In this document: piece by piece, positions 25,406 through 32,751 of the stretch | Layout: each line of letters starts with the position of its first letter | Position numbering within the stretch: position 1 is the first letter of the stretch | NCBI GenBank assembly: GCA_965228625.1 | Contig: OZ245829.1 | Span: 3,224,001 to 3,288,000 of the forward strand | DNA: 64,000 bases | DNA from: UBA2767 sp965228625 | GTDB taxonomy: Bacteria > Pseudomonadota > Alphaproteobacteria > Rhizobiales > Methyloligellaceae | Direction of reading: 5' to 3' | Translations under genes and position numbers: made by a program | Notes under the pieces: model-generated | Seen by the model: only the letters and a program-made list of their open reading frames with translations | Told to the model about the DNA's origin: nothing | Databases searched by the model: none

Positions 25406-25900
25406 ATGGCGAAACGGGTATATCGGGTCCTGCTTCGCCTGAGCGACTGGGTCTCATATGCCATTCTCGCGACGATGGCGGTCGTCGTTTCAGTCGACGT
25501 CCTGTGCCGCTACTTCCTTGGATTTTCGACCCAGGTCGCCGAGGAAGTGGCATCGCTCGGCCTCGTCACCCTGATGTTTGTCTCGTTGGCCGGCGCCTTC
25601 GATGATGGCTCGTTTCTTCGCATCGACGCCTTCTATGCCCGGACGAGCGGCCGATTGAAGCGATCACTCGACGTTCTGTTTCACCTTCTGGCGGTCGGCG
25701 TGACCGTCGTCTACTGCATCTTTGTCGGCAAATTGCTCCTTCGCAGCTACGCGACCGGCGTGCACGCGGACTCCTATCTCGCCACGCCGAATTATCTTCC
25801 CCAGGCTGCCATGCTGTTCGGACTATGCGCGTTGCTTATCGCGATCGTGGCCGGGCTCATCGGCTTGAAAACACGCGCCGAACGACAAAGTGATGTTTGA
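25406..25900 (+). CDS. TRAP transporter small permease (DctQ family)
   Basis: A 164-aa membrane protein with four helices. The family block FLGFSTQVAEEVASLGLVTLMFVSLAGAF, with its conserved E-E before a long helix, marks DctQ. The ATG at 25406 is used; an in-frame GTG at 25379, five bases after the dctP stop, is an alternative and neither has a strong ribosome site. Its end overlaps the start of the large permease gene by 8 bp. It forms the membrane part with DctM. Confidence 0.88.
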   Translation: MAKRVYRVLLRLSDWVSYAILATMAVVVSVDVLCRYFLGFSTQVAEEVASLGLVTLMFVSLAGAFDDGSFLRIDAFYARTSGRLKRSLDVLFHLLAVGVTVVYCIFVGKLLLRSYATGVHADSYLATPNYLPQAAMLFGLCALLIAIVAGLIGLKTRAERQSDV

Positions 25901-27179
25901 AGTCATCCTCATAGTCGCCGCCGCGATCGTGTTGCTTGCCGCAGGCCTCTGGATCCCGTTTGTAGTGGCCGGCGCGGCTATTGCGCTCATTCTTGCGAAG
26001 AAAGGCATCGCCGGTCTGACCGCGGTGGGGCTGGTCACGTGGAGCTCTTCCAACAGCTTTACTCTGACGGCCATTCCGCTCTTCATTCTGATGGCGGAAA
26101 TCCTGCTGCAGACCGGACTGGCGACGGGTCTCTATCGCGGTCTGGCAAAGCTCACGAGAAAACTTCCTGGCGGCCTCCTGCAAACGAACATCATCGGTTG
26201 TGCTGTGTTTTCGGCCATCTCGGGTTCGAGTGTGGCGACCGCTGCTGCGATCGGAACGGTTGCCGTTCCCGAACTGAAAAGCCGTGGATACCAGATGCGG
26301 ATGGCCTACGGTTCACTTGCCGCAGGCGGCACGCTTGGCATTCTCATTCCGCCGTCCATTGCCCTGATCATCTACGGCACCTTCACCGACAGCTCGATCG
26401 TTCGTCTCTTCGCGGCAGGGCTGGTCCCCGGTTTGCTCCTCACGGCCCTGTTCGCGGTGTTTATCGCAATCTTTGGGAGAACGCGGCACCCCGTAGACAC
26501 TACTGTCCGCACCCAGGAGACGGATGAAGGATTGGCCCGTATCGTCGTCGACGTCCTGCCTGTCCTCGTTCTTATAGCCATCGTCCTCTGCTCACTTTAT
26601 CTGGGGCTCGCGACTCCAACAGAAGCGGCAGCCATCGGGACGGTTCTGGCCTTCCTGATTGCCGCGGTTTTCGGAGATTTCTCTCGCGCAGCGATCGGCC
26701 GGGCGTTCCATCGCTGCGTCAGGTCGAGCGCAACGATTCTGTTCATTGTGGCGACCGCGTTTCTGTTTTCCTTCGCAATGGCGATCTCGGGCGTCAGCGG
26801 CGCTCTGACCAGTTTCGTGATCTCATTGGGATTGACGAAGTGGACGTTCCTCGCCTTCGTAGCCTGTATCTATCTGGTGCTTGGACTGTTCATCGAGAGC
26901 ATCGCGATGATGGTGATTACCGTGCCGCTTCTGGCACCGGCATTTGCCATCTACGGGATCGATCCGATCTGGTTTGGCATCTTTCTGGTGATCCTGATCG
27001 AAATCGGACAGATCACACCGCCCTTCGGTCTGAACCTGTTCGTGATCCAGAGCGTCAACAAGGCCGACTATGTCGATGTCGTGGTTGGTGCTGTGCCGTA
27101 CTACGCGATCCTCGTCCTGATGCTCATCGTTCTGACTGTGTTCCCCGCGCTGGCGCTGTGGCTGCCGGGGCTGCTGTAG
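25893..27179 (+). CDS. TRAP transporter large permease (DctM family)
   Basis: A 428-aa permease with about twelve helices. DctM signatures are FSAISGSSVATAAAIGTVAVPELKSRGY, the helix hairpin GTLGILIPPSIALIIYGTFTDSSI, and near the C-terminus LIEIGQITPPFGLNLFVIQ. The ATG at 25893 directly follows an in-frame GTG. The overlap with dctQ indicates coupled translation. With the DctP and DctQ homologues it makes a sodium- or proton-driven importer, probably for an organic acid. Confidence 0.93.
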   Translation: MFEVILIVAAAIVLLAAGLWIPFVVAGAAIALILAKKGIAGLTAVGLVTWSSSNSFTLTAIPLFILMAEILLQTGLATGLYRGLAKLTRKLPGGLLQTNIIGCAVFSAISGSSVATAAAIGTVAVPELKSRGYQMRMAYGSLAAGGTLGILIPPSIALIIYGTFTDSSIVRLFAAGLVPGLLLTALFAVFIAIFGRTRHPVDTTVRTQETDEGLARIVVDVLPVLVLIAIVLCSLYLGLATPTEAAAIGTVLAFLIAAVFGDFSRAAIGRAFHRCVRSSATILFIVATAFLFSFAMAISGVSGALTSFVISLGLTKWTFLAFVACIYLVLGLFIESIAMMVITVPLLAPAFAIYGIDPIWFGIFLVILIEIGQITPPFGLNLFVIQSVNKADYVDVVVGAVPYYAILVLMLIVLTVFPALALWLPGLL

Positions 27180-27188
27180 AGCTTCGTA

Positions 27189-28088
27189 ATGTTCGTCCGC
27201 AACCCGGAAACTCGCCAGTTTGAAATCGCGTCCCGATTGCCGGACGCGCTATGCAAACGCGCAACCAGCGAATGGGCAGACCGAAACCTCGCAGGCGCGG
27301 AGCTCGACGCGTTTCTGGAAGGTCCGACCTTCGACTCCAGCGGTAATCTGTATGTGGTCGATATCGCCTTCGGCCGCATCCTCTCGCTATCGGCAGAAGG
27401 AAACTGGTCAGTCGTAACCGAATACGACGGCTGGCCGAACGGAATGAAGCTGCTCGACGACCGCCGGTTTCTTGTTACGGATCACAAGAACGGCCTGCTG
27501 GAAGTCGCGCGAGACACCGGCCAAGTCCACGTGATCTCCTCGGGGTTTGAAGGAAAGCCGTTTCATGGCCTCAATGATCTGACCATCGCCTCGTCCGGCG
27601 ACATTTACTTCACGGATCAGGGTCAAAGCGGCCTGCACGCGCCCCACGGCTGCGTGTTCAGGCTCTCGCCTGACGGCGAACTGACGATCCTCGTGTCGAA
27701 TATCCCGAGCCCCAACGGGCTCGTTCTTTCGCGAGACGAACGAACCCTGTTTCTGGCCGTGACGCGCGCAAACGCGGTTTGGCGTGTGCCGATGACGCCT
27801 GACGGTTCGGTAACGAAGGTCGGGACCTTCATCCAATTGAGCGGCGGCGTCGGACCTGACGGAATGGCAAGGCCCGACGGCACCGATGCCCTGCTGGTCG
27901 CCCATCCCGGTCTGGGCGTTTGGCAGTTCCGGGATGACGGGACGCCGGACGTCATCTGGCAACTTGATGGTTATGCGTACACCACGAACCTTGCCGCAAA
28001 TCCGGTCGAAACGGACAGCTACTTCGTAACGGAGTCTTTGAGCGCGGCTATCCTTCGTTTCCAGGTCAATCGTCGGAACGGAGCCTAG
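27189..28088 (+). CDS. SMP-30/gluconolactonase family protein
   Basis: A 299-aa six-bladed beta-propeller of the SMP-30/gluconolactonase/LRE family, which hydrolyses sugar lactones with a divalent metal. Visible markers are EGPTFDSSGNLYVVDIAFGRI (metal glutamate), HGLNDLTIASSGDIYFTDQG (metal asparagine and substrate contacts), IPSPNGLVLSRDERTLFLAVT and GPDGMARPDG. There is no signal peptide, so it acts in the cytoplasm. It starts 9 bp after dctM. In a sugar-acid pathway it would open the lactone made by one of the SDR dehydrogenases. Confidence 0.9.
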   Translation: MFVRNPETRQFEIASRLPDALCKRATSEWADRNLAGAELDAFLEGPTFDSSGNLYVVDIAFGRILSLSAEGNWSVVTEYDGWPNGMKLLDDRRFLVTDHKNGLLEVARDTGQVHVISSGFEGKPFHGLNDLTIASSGDIYFTDQGQSGLHAPHGCVFRLSPDGELTILVSNIPSPNGLVLSRDERTLFLAVTRANAVWRVPMTPDGSVTKVGTFIQLSGGVGPDGMARPDGTDALLVAHPGLGVWQFRDDGTPDVIWQLDGYAYTTNLAANPVETDSYFVTESLSAAILRFQVNRRNGA

Positions 28089-28126
28089 GTCGCCACATTG
28101 CGCTTTACAGGGGAATGTTCGAACGA

Positions 28127-28843
28127 ATGAAGAAGGCCGTGGTCATAACAGGAGCGAGCTCCGGTATCGGGAAGGCAATCGCCGAAATGGCGGTGAATTC
28201 GGGATACACGGTCGTGAACCTCGATCTGAACAGCAGTGATTGCAAAAAAGTCCGGTCAGTCCAGGTGGACCTCACCGACTCCAGGGCGGTCACGGAGACA
28301 CTGACGAATGTCGGAAGGGAATTCGAGATTGCCGCCCTTATCAACAATGCCGGCTTCGCCAGAACGTCTCCGCTGGAGGAAACCGACGATGTCCTTCTTG
28401 AGAAGACATTCGATCTCAATCTGCGTTGCGCCGTGCGCTGCGCGCGTATGGTTCTGCCCGGAATGAAGCAACGCGGCTTCGGGCGTATCATAAATGTCTC
28501 AAGTCGCTCGGCGTTGGGGCGCGAGTTGCGTACGGCCTATGCCGCTTCCAAAGGCGGCCTCATTTCCATGACCCGCGTCTGGGCGCTCGAACTTGGCCGG
28601 TATGGAATCACAGCCAATTGCGTGGCCCCGGGACCCATAGCGACCGAGCTGTTCGACGACATGAATCCGAACGGCACCGGACGGCGCAAAAAGATGATCA
28701 GCGAAATTCCCGTGGGCCGCATTGGTACGCCGGCGGATGTGGCTAATGCCGTTCAGTTTTTCCTGTCGCCCGGTTCAGGATACGTGACCGGACAGACCCT
28801 TTATGTTTGTGGAGGACTGTCCGCCGGAGTGGCCCCGGTATGA
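28127..28843 (+). CDS. SDR family oxidoreductase (3-oxoacyl-ACP reductase-like)
   Basis: A 238-aa classical SDR. The cofactor motif TGASSGIGKA (8-17), the NLDLN strand with an acidic residue, and LINNAGF are followed by the catalytic S126, Y138 and K142 in AYAASKGG. The C-terminal GYVTGQTLYVCGG replaces the usual V-D-G-G with V-C-G-G. The ATG at 28127 gives a canonical N-terminus; an alternative ATG at 28115 adds four residues. It overlaps the aldolase gene by four bases. A sugar or sugar-acid dehydrogenase role fits the neighbours. Confidence 0.88.
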   Translation: MKKAVVITGASSGIGKAIAEMAVNSGYTVVNLDLNSSDCKKVRSVQVDLTDSRAVTETLTNVGREFEIAALINNAGFARTSPLEETDDVLLEKTFDLNLRCAVRCARMVLPGMKQRGFGRIINVSSRSALGRELRTAYAASKGGLISMTRVWALELGRYGITANCVAPGPIATELFDDMNPNGTGRRKKMISEIPVGRIGTPADVANAVQFFLSPGSGYVTGQTLYVCGGLSAGVAPV

Positions 28844-29556
28844 CAAAGAATGACTGTGCATCGCTGCTCAAGTCCCACCTTGCGGACCGCAAGCCGCTTC
28901 TTGTCGTCAATATCGATTACTCGAACGCGTCACTCGTTGAGTTTCTGGGCCGCAATGGGGCCGATGTCCTGTTCATCGACTGCGAGCAGGGCGACACCAA
29001 CATCGAAACGATCCCGGATCTCGTGCGTGCGGCGCATATTGCGGACACACCGGTGATCGCCCGGCTCTTTTCGCCGGAACCATGGGTCATCGAACGTTAC
29101 ATGCTGCGCGGCGTCGACGGCATCGTCATTCCGCGGCTGGATACGGCAGACCAGGTTCGGGATGTGGTCGAAACCGTGAAGTACTGCTTCCCCCGGGACT
29201 GGGACCAGAAAACCCTGGTGGTGCAGATCGAATCCGCGACGGCTGCGAAAGACCTTGAGCAGATATTGGAGGTTGACGGTGTCGACGCGCTGTTCGTCGG
29301 TCCGGTGGACCTATCCAAGAGCATGGGGCAGGGCGGCGACTACAGGACACCCGAGGTTGCCGCCGAGATCGATCGCCTGATTGGTACAATTGCTTCCAGG
29401 GACCGGTCGGTCGGAATGCTGGTCACCGGTGAGACCATTCAAGAGGTGGCGGCAAAGGGCGTGAATTTTCTCTACCTGCATACCAACGATTTTCTGCGGG
29501 CCGGACTCGCTCACTTTGTTGAGGCGAAGACCGGATGCCCGCAATCATCACGATAA
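28840..29556 (+). CDS. HpcH/HpaI family aldolase
   Basis: A 238-aa class II aldolase of the HpaI type, which cleaves 2-keto-3-deoxy acids to pyruvate plus an aldehyde. The active-site strand is DVLFIDCEQGDTN (about 42-54). The metal ligands are the glutamate in VQIESATAA and the aspartate in LFVGPVDLSKSMG. Its ATG overlaps the SDR stop codon. The C-terminal GVNFLYLHTNDFLRAG is the segment found again in the remnant at 10551-10667. It is the likely carbon-carbon cleavage step of the locus; the sugar acid is not determinable. Confidence 0.9.
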   Translation: MTKNDCASLLKSHLADRKPLLVVNIDYSNASLVEFLGRNGADVLFIDCEQGDTNIETIPDLVRAAHIADTPVIARLFSPEPWVIERYMLRGVDGIVIPRLDTADQVRDVVETVKYCFPRDWDQKTLVVQIESATAAKDLEQILEVDGVDALFVGPVDLSKSMGQGGDYRTPEVAAEIDRLIGTIASRDRSVGMLVTGETIQEVAAKGVNFLYLHTNDFLRAGLAHFVEAKTGCPQSSR

Positions 29557-29616
29557 GAAAACAAAGGAAGGCAGACGCGAAATGGCCAATTCGAAACTGG
29601 ATTCGGAGACACGCAA

Positions 29617-31377
29617 ATGACGACCGAACTCGCAGCAAATTCAGATCTGGTGAACTCGAAACGGACGCTCTCCGGCGGCGAGGCGATCGTTGAGATCCTC
29701 GCCCTGGCGGATGTGGGTCCCATGTTCGGGATGGGCGGCTTTCAACTGTTGCCGTTCTACGATGCGGTGCGGAAGAAGGGGCTGCAGCATCACCTGATCA
29801 ATGATGAGCGCACCGGATGTTTCGCCGCCGATGCCTGGGCGCGCATGACCGGCAGGCCCGGCGTCTGCGACGCGACGCTCGGACCGGGCGCCACCAATCT
29901 GGTCACCGCCCTGGTTGAGAGCTTAAATGCCGGTGTGCCGCAGGTGGTCTTTGTCGGCGATACCAATCGCGACCACTCCTGGAAGAACATGACCCAGGAG
30001 GCGCGTCAGCTCGATATCCTGCGCCCGGCGGTCAAGGACGTCATCCGTATCGAGCGTTCCTCCCGGGTCCCGGAGTTGGTGCGCCGCGCCTTTGCGGTCG
30101 CCAATTCCGGCAGACCGGGGCCCGTCATCGTCGACGTGCCCGAGGACATCACCCATGAAACGTTTGAGTACCCCTTGAGCGACCTGTGGATCGACCCGGC
30201 AACCACGCGGTTTCCCGCCTATCGATCACGTCCCTTCGCGCCGGACATCGAAAAGGCCGCCGCGCTCATTGCCCGAGCAAAACGGCCCCTGTTGCTGGTC
30301 GGCGGTGGCATTCATCTCTCGGGCGCGCATGAGGCCCTGCAGGCGCTTGCCGAGCAGCAGTCGATCCCGATTGCGCACACGCTCTCCGGCAAGGGCGGCA
30401 TCGCCTGCACCCACGCGCTCTCAGCGGGGCTGTTCGGGCGCTATTCCCGCATAGCCAACGATCTGATCGAGACGTCCGACTGCCTGATCGTCGTCGGCTG
30501 CAAGCTCGGCGAGATCGCGACCAAGCGGTTTCAGCTCTTTGGGCCCGACACGCCGCTCATCCATCTGGAGGTTCTGCCCGAAGAGATCGGGCGCACGACG
30601 CGCGCCGACGTGGCGCTTGTGGGGGACGCCCGTTGCGGCCTGGAGGACCTGGCCGAAGCCCTCCAAGGCGAAAGCAAGAAGGCGAGGACCGCGCGTGCCG
30701 ACTATGTGGCCGAGGTTCCGGCGCGCATGGCCAAGTGGCGCGAGGAGGCAAGCGAAAAGCTCGAGTCGAAAGAAACTCCGATCAATGTGGGGCGGATGCT
30801 GAACGAGCTGAACGCCGAGATGCCCGAGGACTCGGTGCTGGTTGCCGACGGCGGGTTCGCCGCGCACTGGGGCGGTCTGCTCTACGACACGAAAAAGGCG
30901 GGGCGGCGCTTCGTCGCCGACCGCGGGTTCGCCTCGATCGGCTACGGCTTGCCCGGAGCGCTGGGAGCACAGCTTGCGGTTCCCGATCAGCCTGTCGTCG
31001 GCATCACCGGCGATGGCGGCTTCAACATGGTCATCGGTGAACTGGAGACGGCGCGCCGCGCGAACACGCCGTTCACCCTGATGATCGTCAACAATGCGGC
31101 GTCCGGCTACGTCAAGGCACTGCAGCATGCGATGTATGGCGACTATCAGTCCGCCGACCTCATCGAAATGGACTATGCGGAGATCGCCAGGGATTTCGGG
31201 TGCCAGGGCATTCGCGTCGAAGACCCGGATGAACTCGGTACCGCGATCCGCACGGCCAATGCGGAGCGCTCATGCCCGTCGGTGATCGACGTCGTCGTCA
31301 CGCGCGACCCGGCGAAGATGCTCCCGGCAGCAGACAACCGGACGCTCAAGGTGAGCAAGGGCGACCGGCCGGTGTAG
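29617..31377 (+). CDS. Thiamine diphosphate-dependent enzyme (acetolactate synthase-like)
   Basis: A 586-aa enzyme with the three domains of the acetolactate synthase/benzoylformate decarboxylase superfamily. The catalytic glutamate lies in HLINDERTGCFAADAWARM (about residue 60). The central domain has RPLLLVGGGIHLSG. The ThDP/Mg motif is GITGDGGFNMVIGELETARRANTPFTLMIVNN (about 465-496). It is the last gene of the catabolic locus and 61 bp separate it from the aldolase. It may convert the 2-oxo acid or aldehyde produced there, but the reaction (synthase, decarboxylase or lyase) cannot be chosen. A hairpin terminator follows. Confidence 0.88.
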   Translation: MTTELAANSDLVNSKRTLSGGEAIVEILALADVGPMFGMGGFQLLPFYDAVRKKGLQHHLINDERTGCFAADAWARMTGRPGVCDATLGPGATNLVTALVESLNAGVPQVVFVGDTNRDHSWKNMTQEARQLDILRPAVKDVIRIERSSRVPELVRRAFAVANSGRPGPVIVDVPEDITHETFEYPLSDLWIDPATTRFPAYRSRPFAPDIEKAAALIARAKRPLLLVGGGIHLSGAHEALQALAEQQSIPIAHTLSGKGGIACTHALSAGLFGRYSRIANDLIETSDCLIVVGCKLGEIATKRFQLFGPDTPLIHLEVLPEEIGRTTRADVALVGDARCGLEDLAEALQGESKKARTARADYVAEVPARMAKWREEASEKLESKETPINVGRMLNELNAEMPEDSVLVADGGFAAHWGGLLYDTKKAGRRFVADRGFASIGYGLPGALGAQLAVPDQPVVGITGDGGFNMVIGELETARRANTPFTLMIVNNAASGYVKALQHAMYGDYQSADLIEMDYAEIARDFGCQGIRVEDPDELGTAIRTANAERSCPSVIDVVVTRDPAKMLPAADNRTLKVSKGDRPV

Positions 31378-31394
31378 CTCAGCATTCGGTACCT

Positions 31395-31436
31395 GGCGGA
31401 CCTGGGCTGTGTATGCGGAACGGGTCCGCCGTTGTT
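31395..31436 (+). terminator. Hairpin after the ThDP enzyme gene
   Basis: GGCGGACC (31395-31402) and GGTCCGCC (31423-31430) form a perfect 8-bp stem 18 bp after the stop codon, followed by GTTGTTG rather than a full T run. It is a probable terminator for the catabolic operon and lies just outside the island boundary. Confidence 0.55.
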
Positions 31437-31464
31437 GCAGCCGCAGAGTCACCGATACACTCTG

Positions 31465-31485
31465 TTGTTGAGTTAGTGGCGCACC
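31465..31485. repeat. Left att-like direct repeat of the island
   Basis: The pattern TTGTTG-n-GTT-nn-TGGCGCACC occurs here and at 38999-39019 in the same orientation, with 18 of 21 bases identical. The right copy includes the CCA end and acceptor strand of tRNA-Arg. The left copy lies between the ThDP-gene terminator and the A+T-richer sequence, where the far attachment site of an island would be expected. Confidence 0.65.
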
Positions 31486-31922
31486 GGGGAGGATGAAGAT
31501 GCGAACTGGGTGCTGTTAGTACAGACACACCCACAAAAAGCATACTAGCTAACAGCTAGGAGCTTACCTCCCGGCGTCTGTTTTGCATCGATAGCAGGCG
31601 TTCAATGTCCGCTAAGTGCCGATTTTGTTGATTTAGTCGTTTTTGGTGGTCGATCCAAAAAACTCAGTTTCGTGGATGGGCGTTACAAAATTTCAGCTGG
31701 GGGGCTGCGATTTGCGCGATATCTGGCTGTATAACGCCCTGAATAGCACTGACGGTGAGTATGGATGCTATTCTGGCTGAAATCGATTTCTGCCAAAAAT
31801 TTGAATCCTCAAGAATTTCGACTAAATCAACAAAATCTGCCAGCAGCGGGCATTGAAAACATCTGGGCAAAGTCCCTTGAAAGAAGGGATAACTACAACG
31901 AGCCCCTCTTCTCAATTCGGGA
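31486..31922. other. Non-coding left part of the island
   Basis: No gene is supported in this stretch. It contains a short palindrome CTAGCT-AAC-AGCTAG at 31545-31559, the structured element at 31603-31855, and about 65 bp that must hold the start signals of the protease operon. Base composition is clearly A+T-richer than the preceding metabolic genes. Confidence 0.5.
31603..31855. repeat. Structured element with 37-bp inverted arms
   Basis: Arms 31603-31639 and 31819-31855 are inverted repeats of 37 bp. The inner 19 bp (GATTTTGTTGATTTAGTCG) match perfectly and the outer part, CAATGnCCGCT..., imperfectly. Between them are further perfect stems: TTTTTGG/CCAAAAA (31640-31661), GGGCGTTA/TAACGCCC (31678-31738), GAATAGCA/TGCTATTC (31741-31773) and ATTTCAGC/GCTGAAAT. 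It may be a miniature inverted-repeat element or a structured RNA for the operon that begins 68 bp later. No target-site duplication is obvious. Confidence 0.65.
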
Positions 31923-32744
31923 ATGGCAAGGATCAGTTTATTGGTTTACTCGAAATTTGAAGAACTCTCAGCCGAAGAACAACAACGGGTGAGAAATCTT
32001 GGCGAAGAACTCTCCAGAGTTCCGATGACATATGCCACGCCCGTATATTTTGCTGGCCCTCCCAAGGCCGATGAATTACCCAGTGTAAACAATGGAACTG
32101 GAACCCTCATTGCTGTAGAGGACAGACAATTCTGCATCACAAATTGGCATGTCTTGGCTGCTTATCGCGAGCGCATGGCCAAAGAGCCTGAGATCATTTT
32201 CCAAGCGGGGAATGTCCGCCTAGATCCCGAAGATGCGCTCATCTCCGAGAGCGAAAAATACGATCTCGCAATTCTCGACTTTTCAGAATTGGGAGCGGAC
32301 AAAATCGGCAGCATCGGTGAAGTTCCGACACAGTACCTCCAAGCACTTTCATGGCCGCCAGAGCAGCCTACGAAGGGTGAATTTGTGATGTTTGGGGGCT
32401 TTCCTGGCTACTGGAGAGAGGTCAAAGGGCCCGCTGAGATTCAGTTCGACACGCTGAGCTCGGGCTCGACAGAAGTCATTGACGTAAATGGCGAAAGGCT
32501 GATCTGCCAACTTCAGATCGATAAATGTCTCTTGCACCGAGCCGAGCCTGGCCGTGATGAGCCCGGTGAGCTGACGGGTCTAAGTGGCGGTCCGGTTCTT
32601 AGAGAAAGGCAATCTGAGAGCGGTATAACGACATTCGAGTTTGTTGGAATCATTTATGAGTATGGAAAAGATTTGGATTGCCTTTTCATCAGGCCAGCGA
32701 CGTTGATCACGGCAGACGGCCATATACACGTGGAACACGAATGA
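31923..32744 (+). CDS. Trypsin-like serine protease of the island operon
   Basis: A 273-aa protein with a chymotrypsin/trypsin-like fold. The catalytic triad is readable in the right order: H76 in CITNWHVLAAY, D114 in YDLAILDF and S221 in LTGLSGGPVL. The N-terminal GTGTLIAVEDRQF strand is the usual opening of bacterial trypsin-like peptidase domains. No signal peptide or membrane helix is present, so the enzyme is cytoplasmic, unlike secreted or HtrA proteases, and it lacks a PDZ domain. It is the first gene of a five-gene operon; the NTPase gene follows after 7 bp. It may be the effector or activator that the NTPase controls. Base composition is A+T-richer than the flanking chromosome. Confidence 0.85.
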   Translation: MARISLLVYSKFEELSAEEQQRVRNLGEELSRVPMTYATPVYFAGPPKADELPSVNNGTGTLIAVEDRQFCITNWHVLAAYRERMAKEPEIIFQAGNVRLDPEDALISESEKYDLAILDFSELGADKIGSIGEVPTQYLQALSWPPEQPTKGEFVMFGGFPGYWREVKGPAEIQFDTLSSGSTEVIDVNGERLICQLQIDKCLLHRAEPGRDEPGELTGLSGGPVLRERQSESGITTFEFVGIIYEYGKDLDCLFIRPATLITADGHIHVEHE

Positions 32745-32751
32745 TAACGAA

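Noticed and set aside
31765..31992. A 75-codon frame within the structured element before the protease gene
   Set aside because: It crosses the inverted-repeat arm and the protease start in another frame and has no protein-like features.
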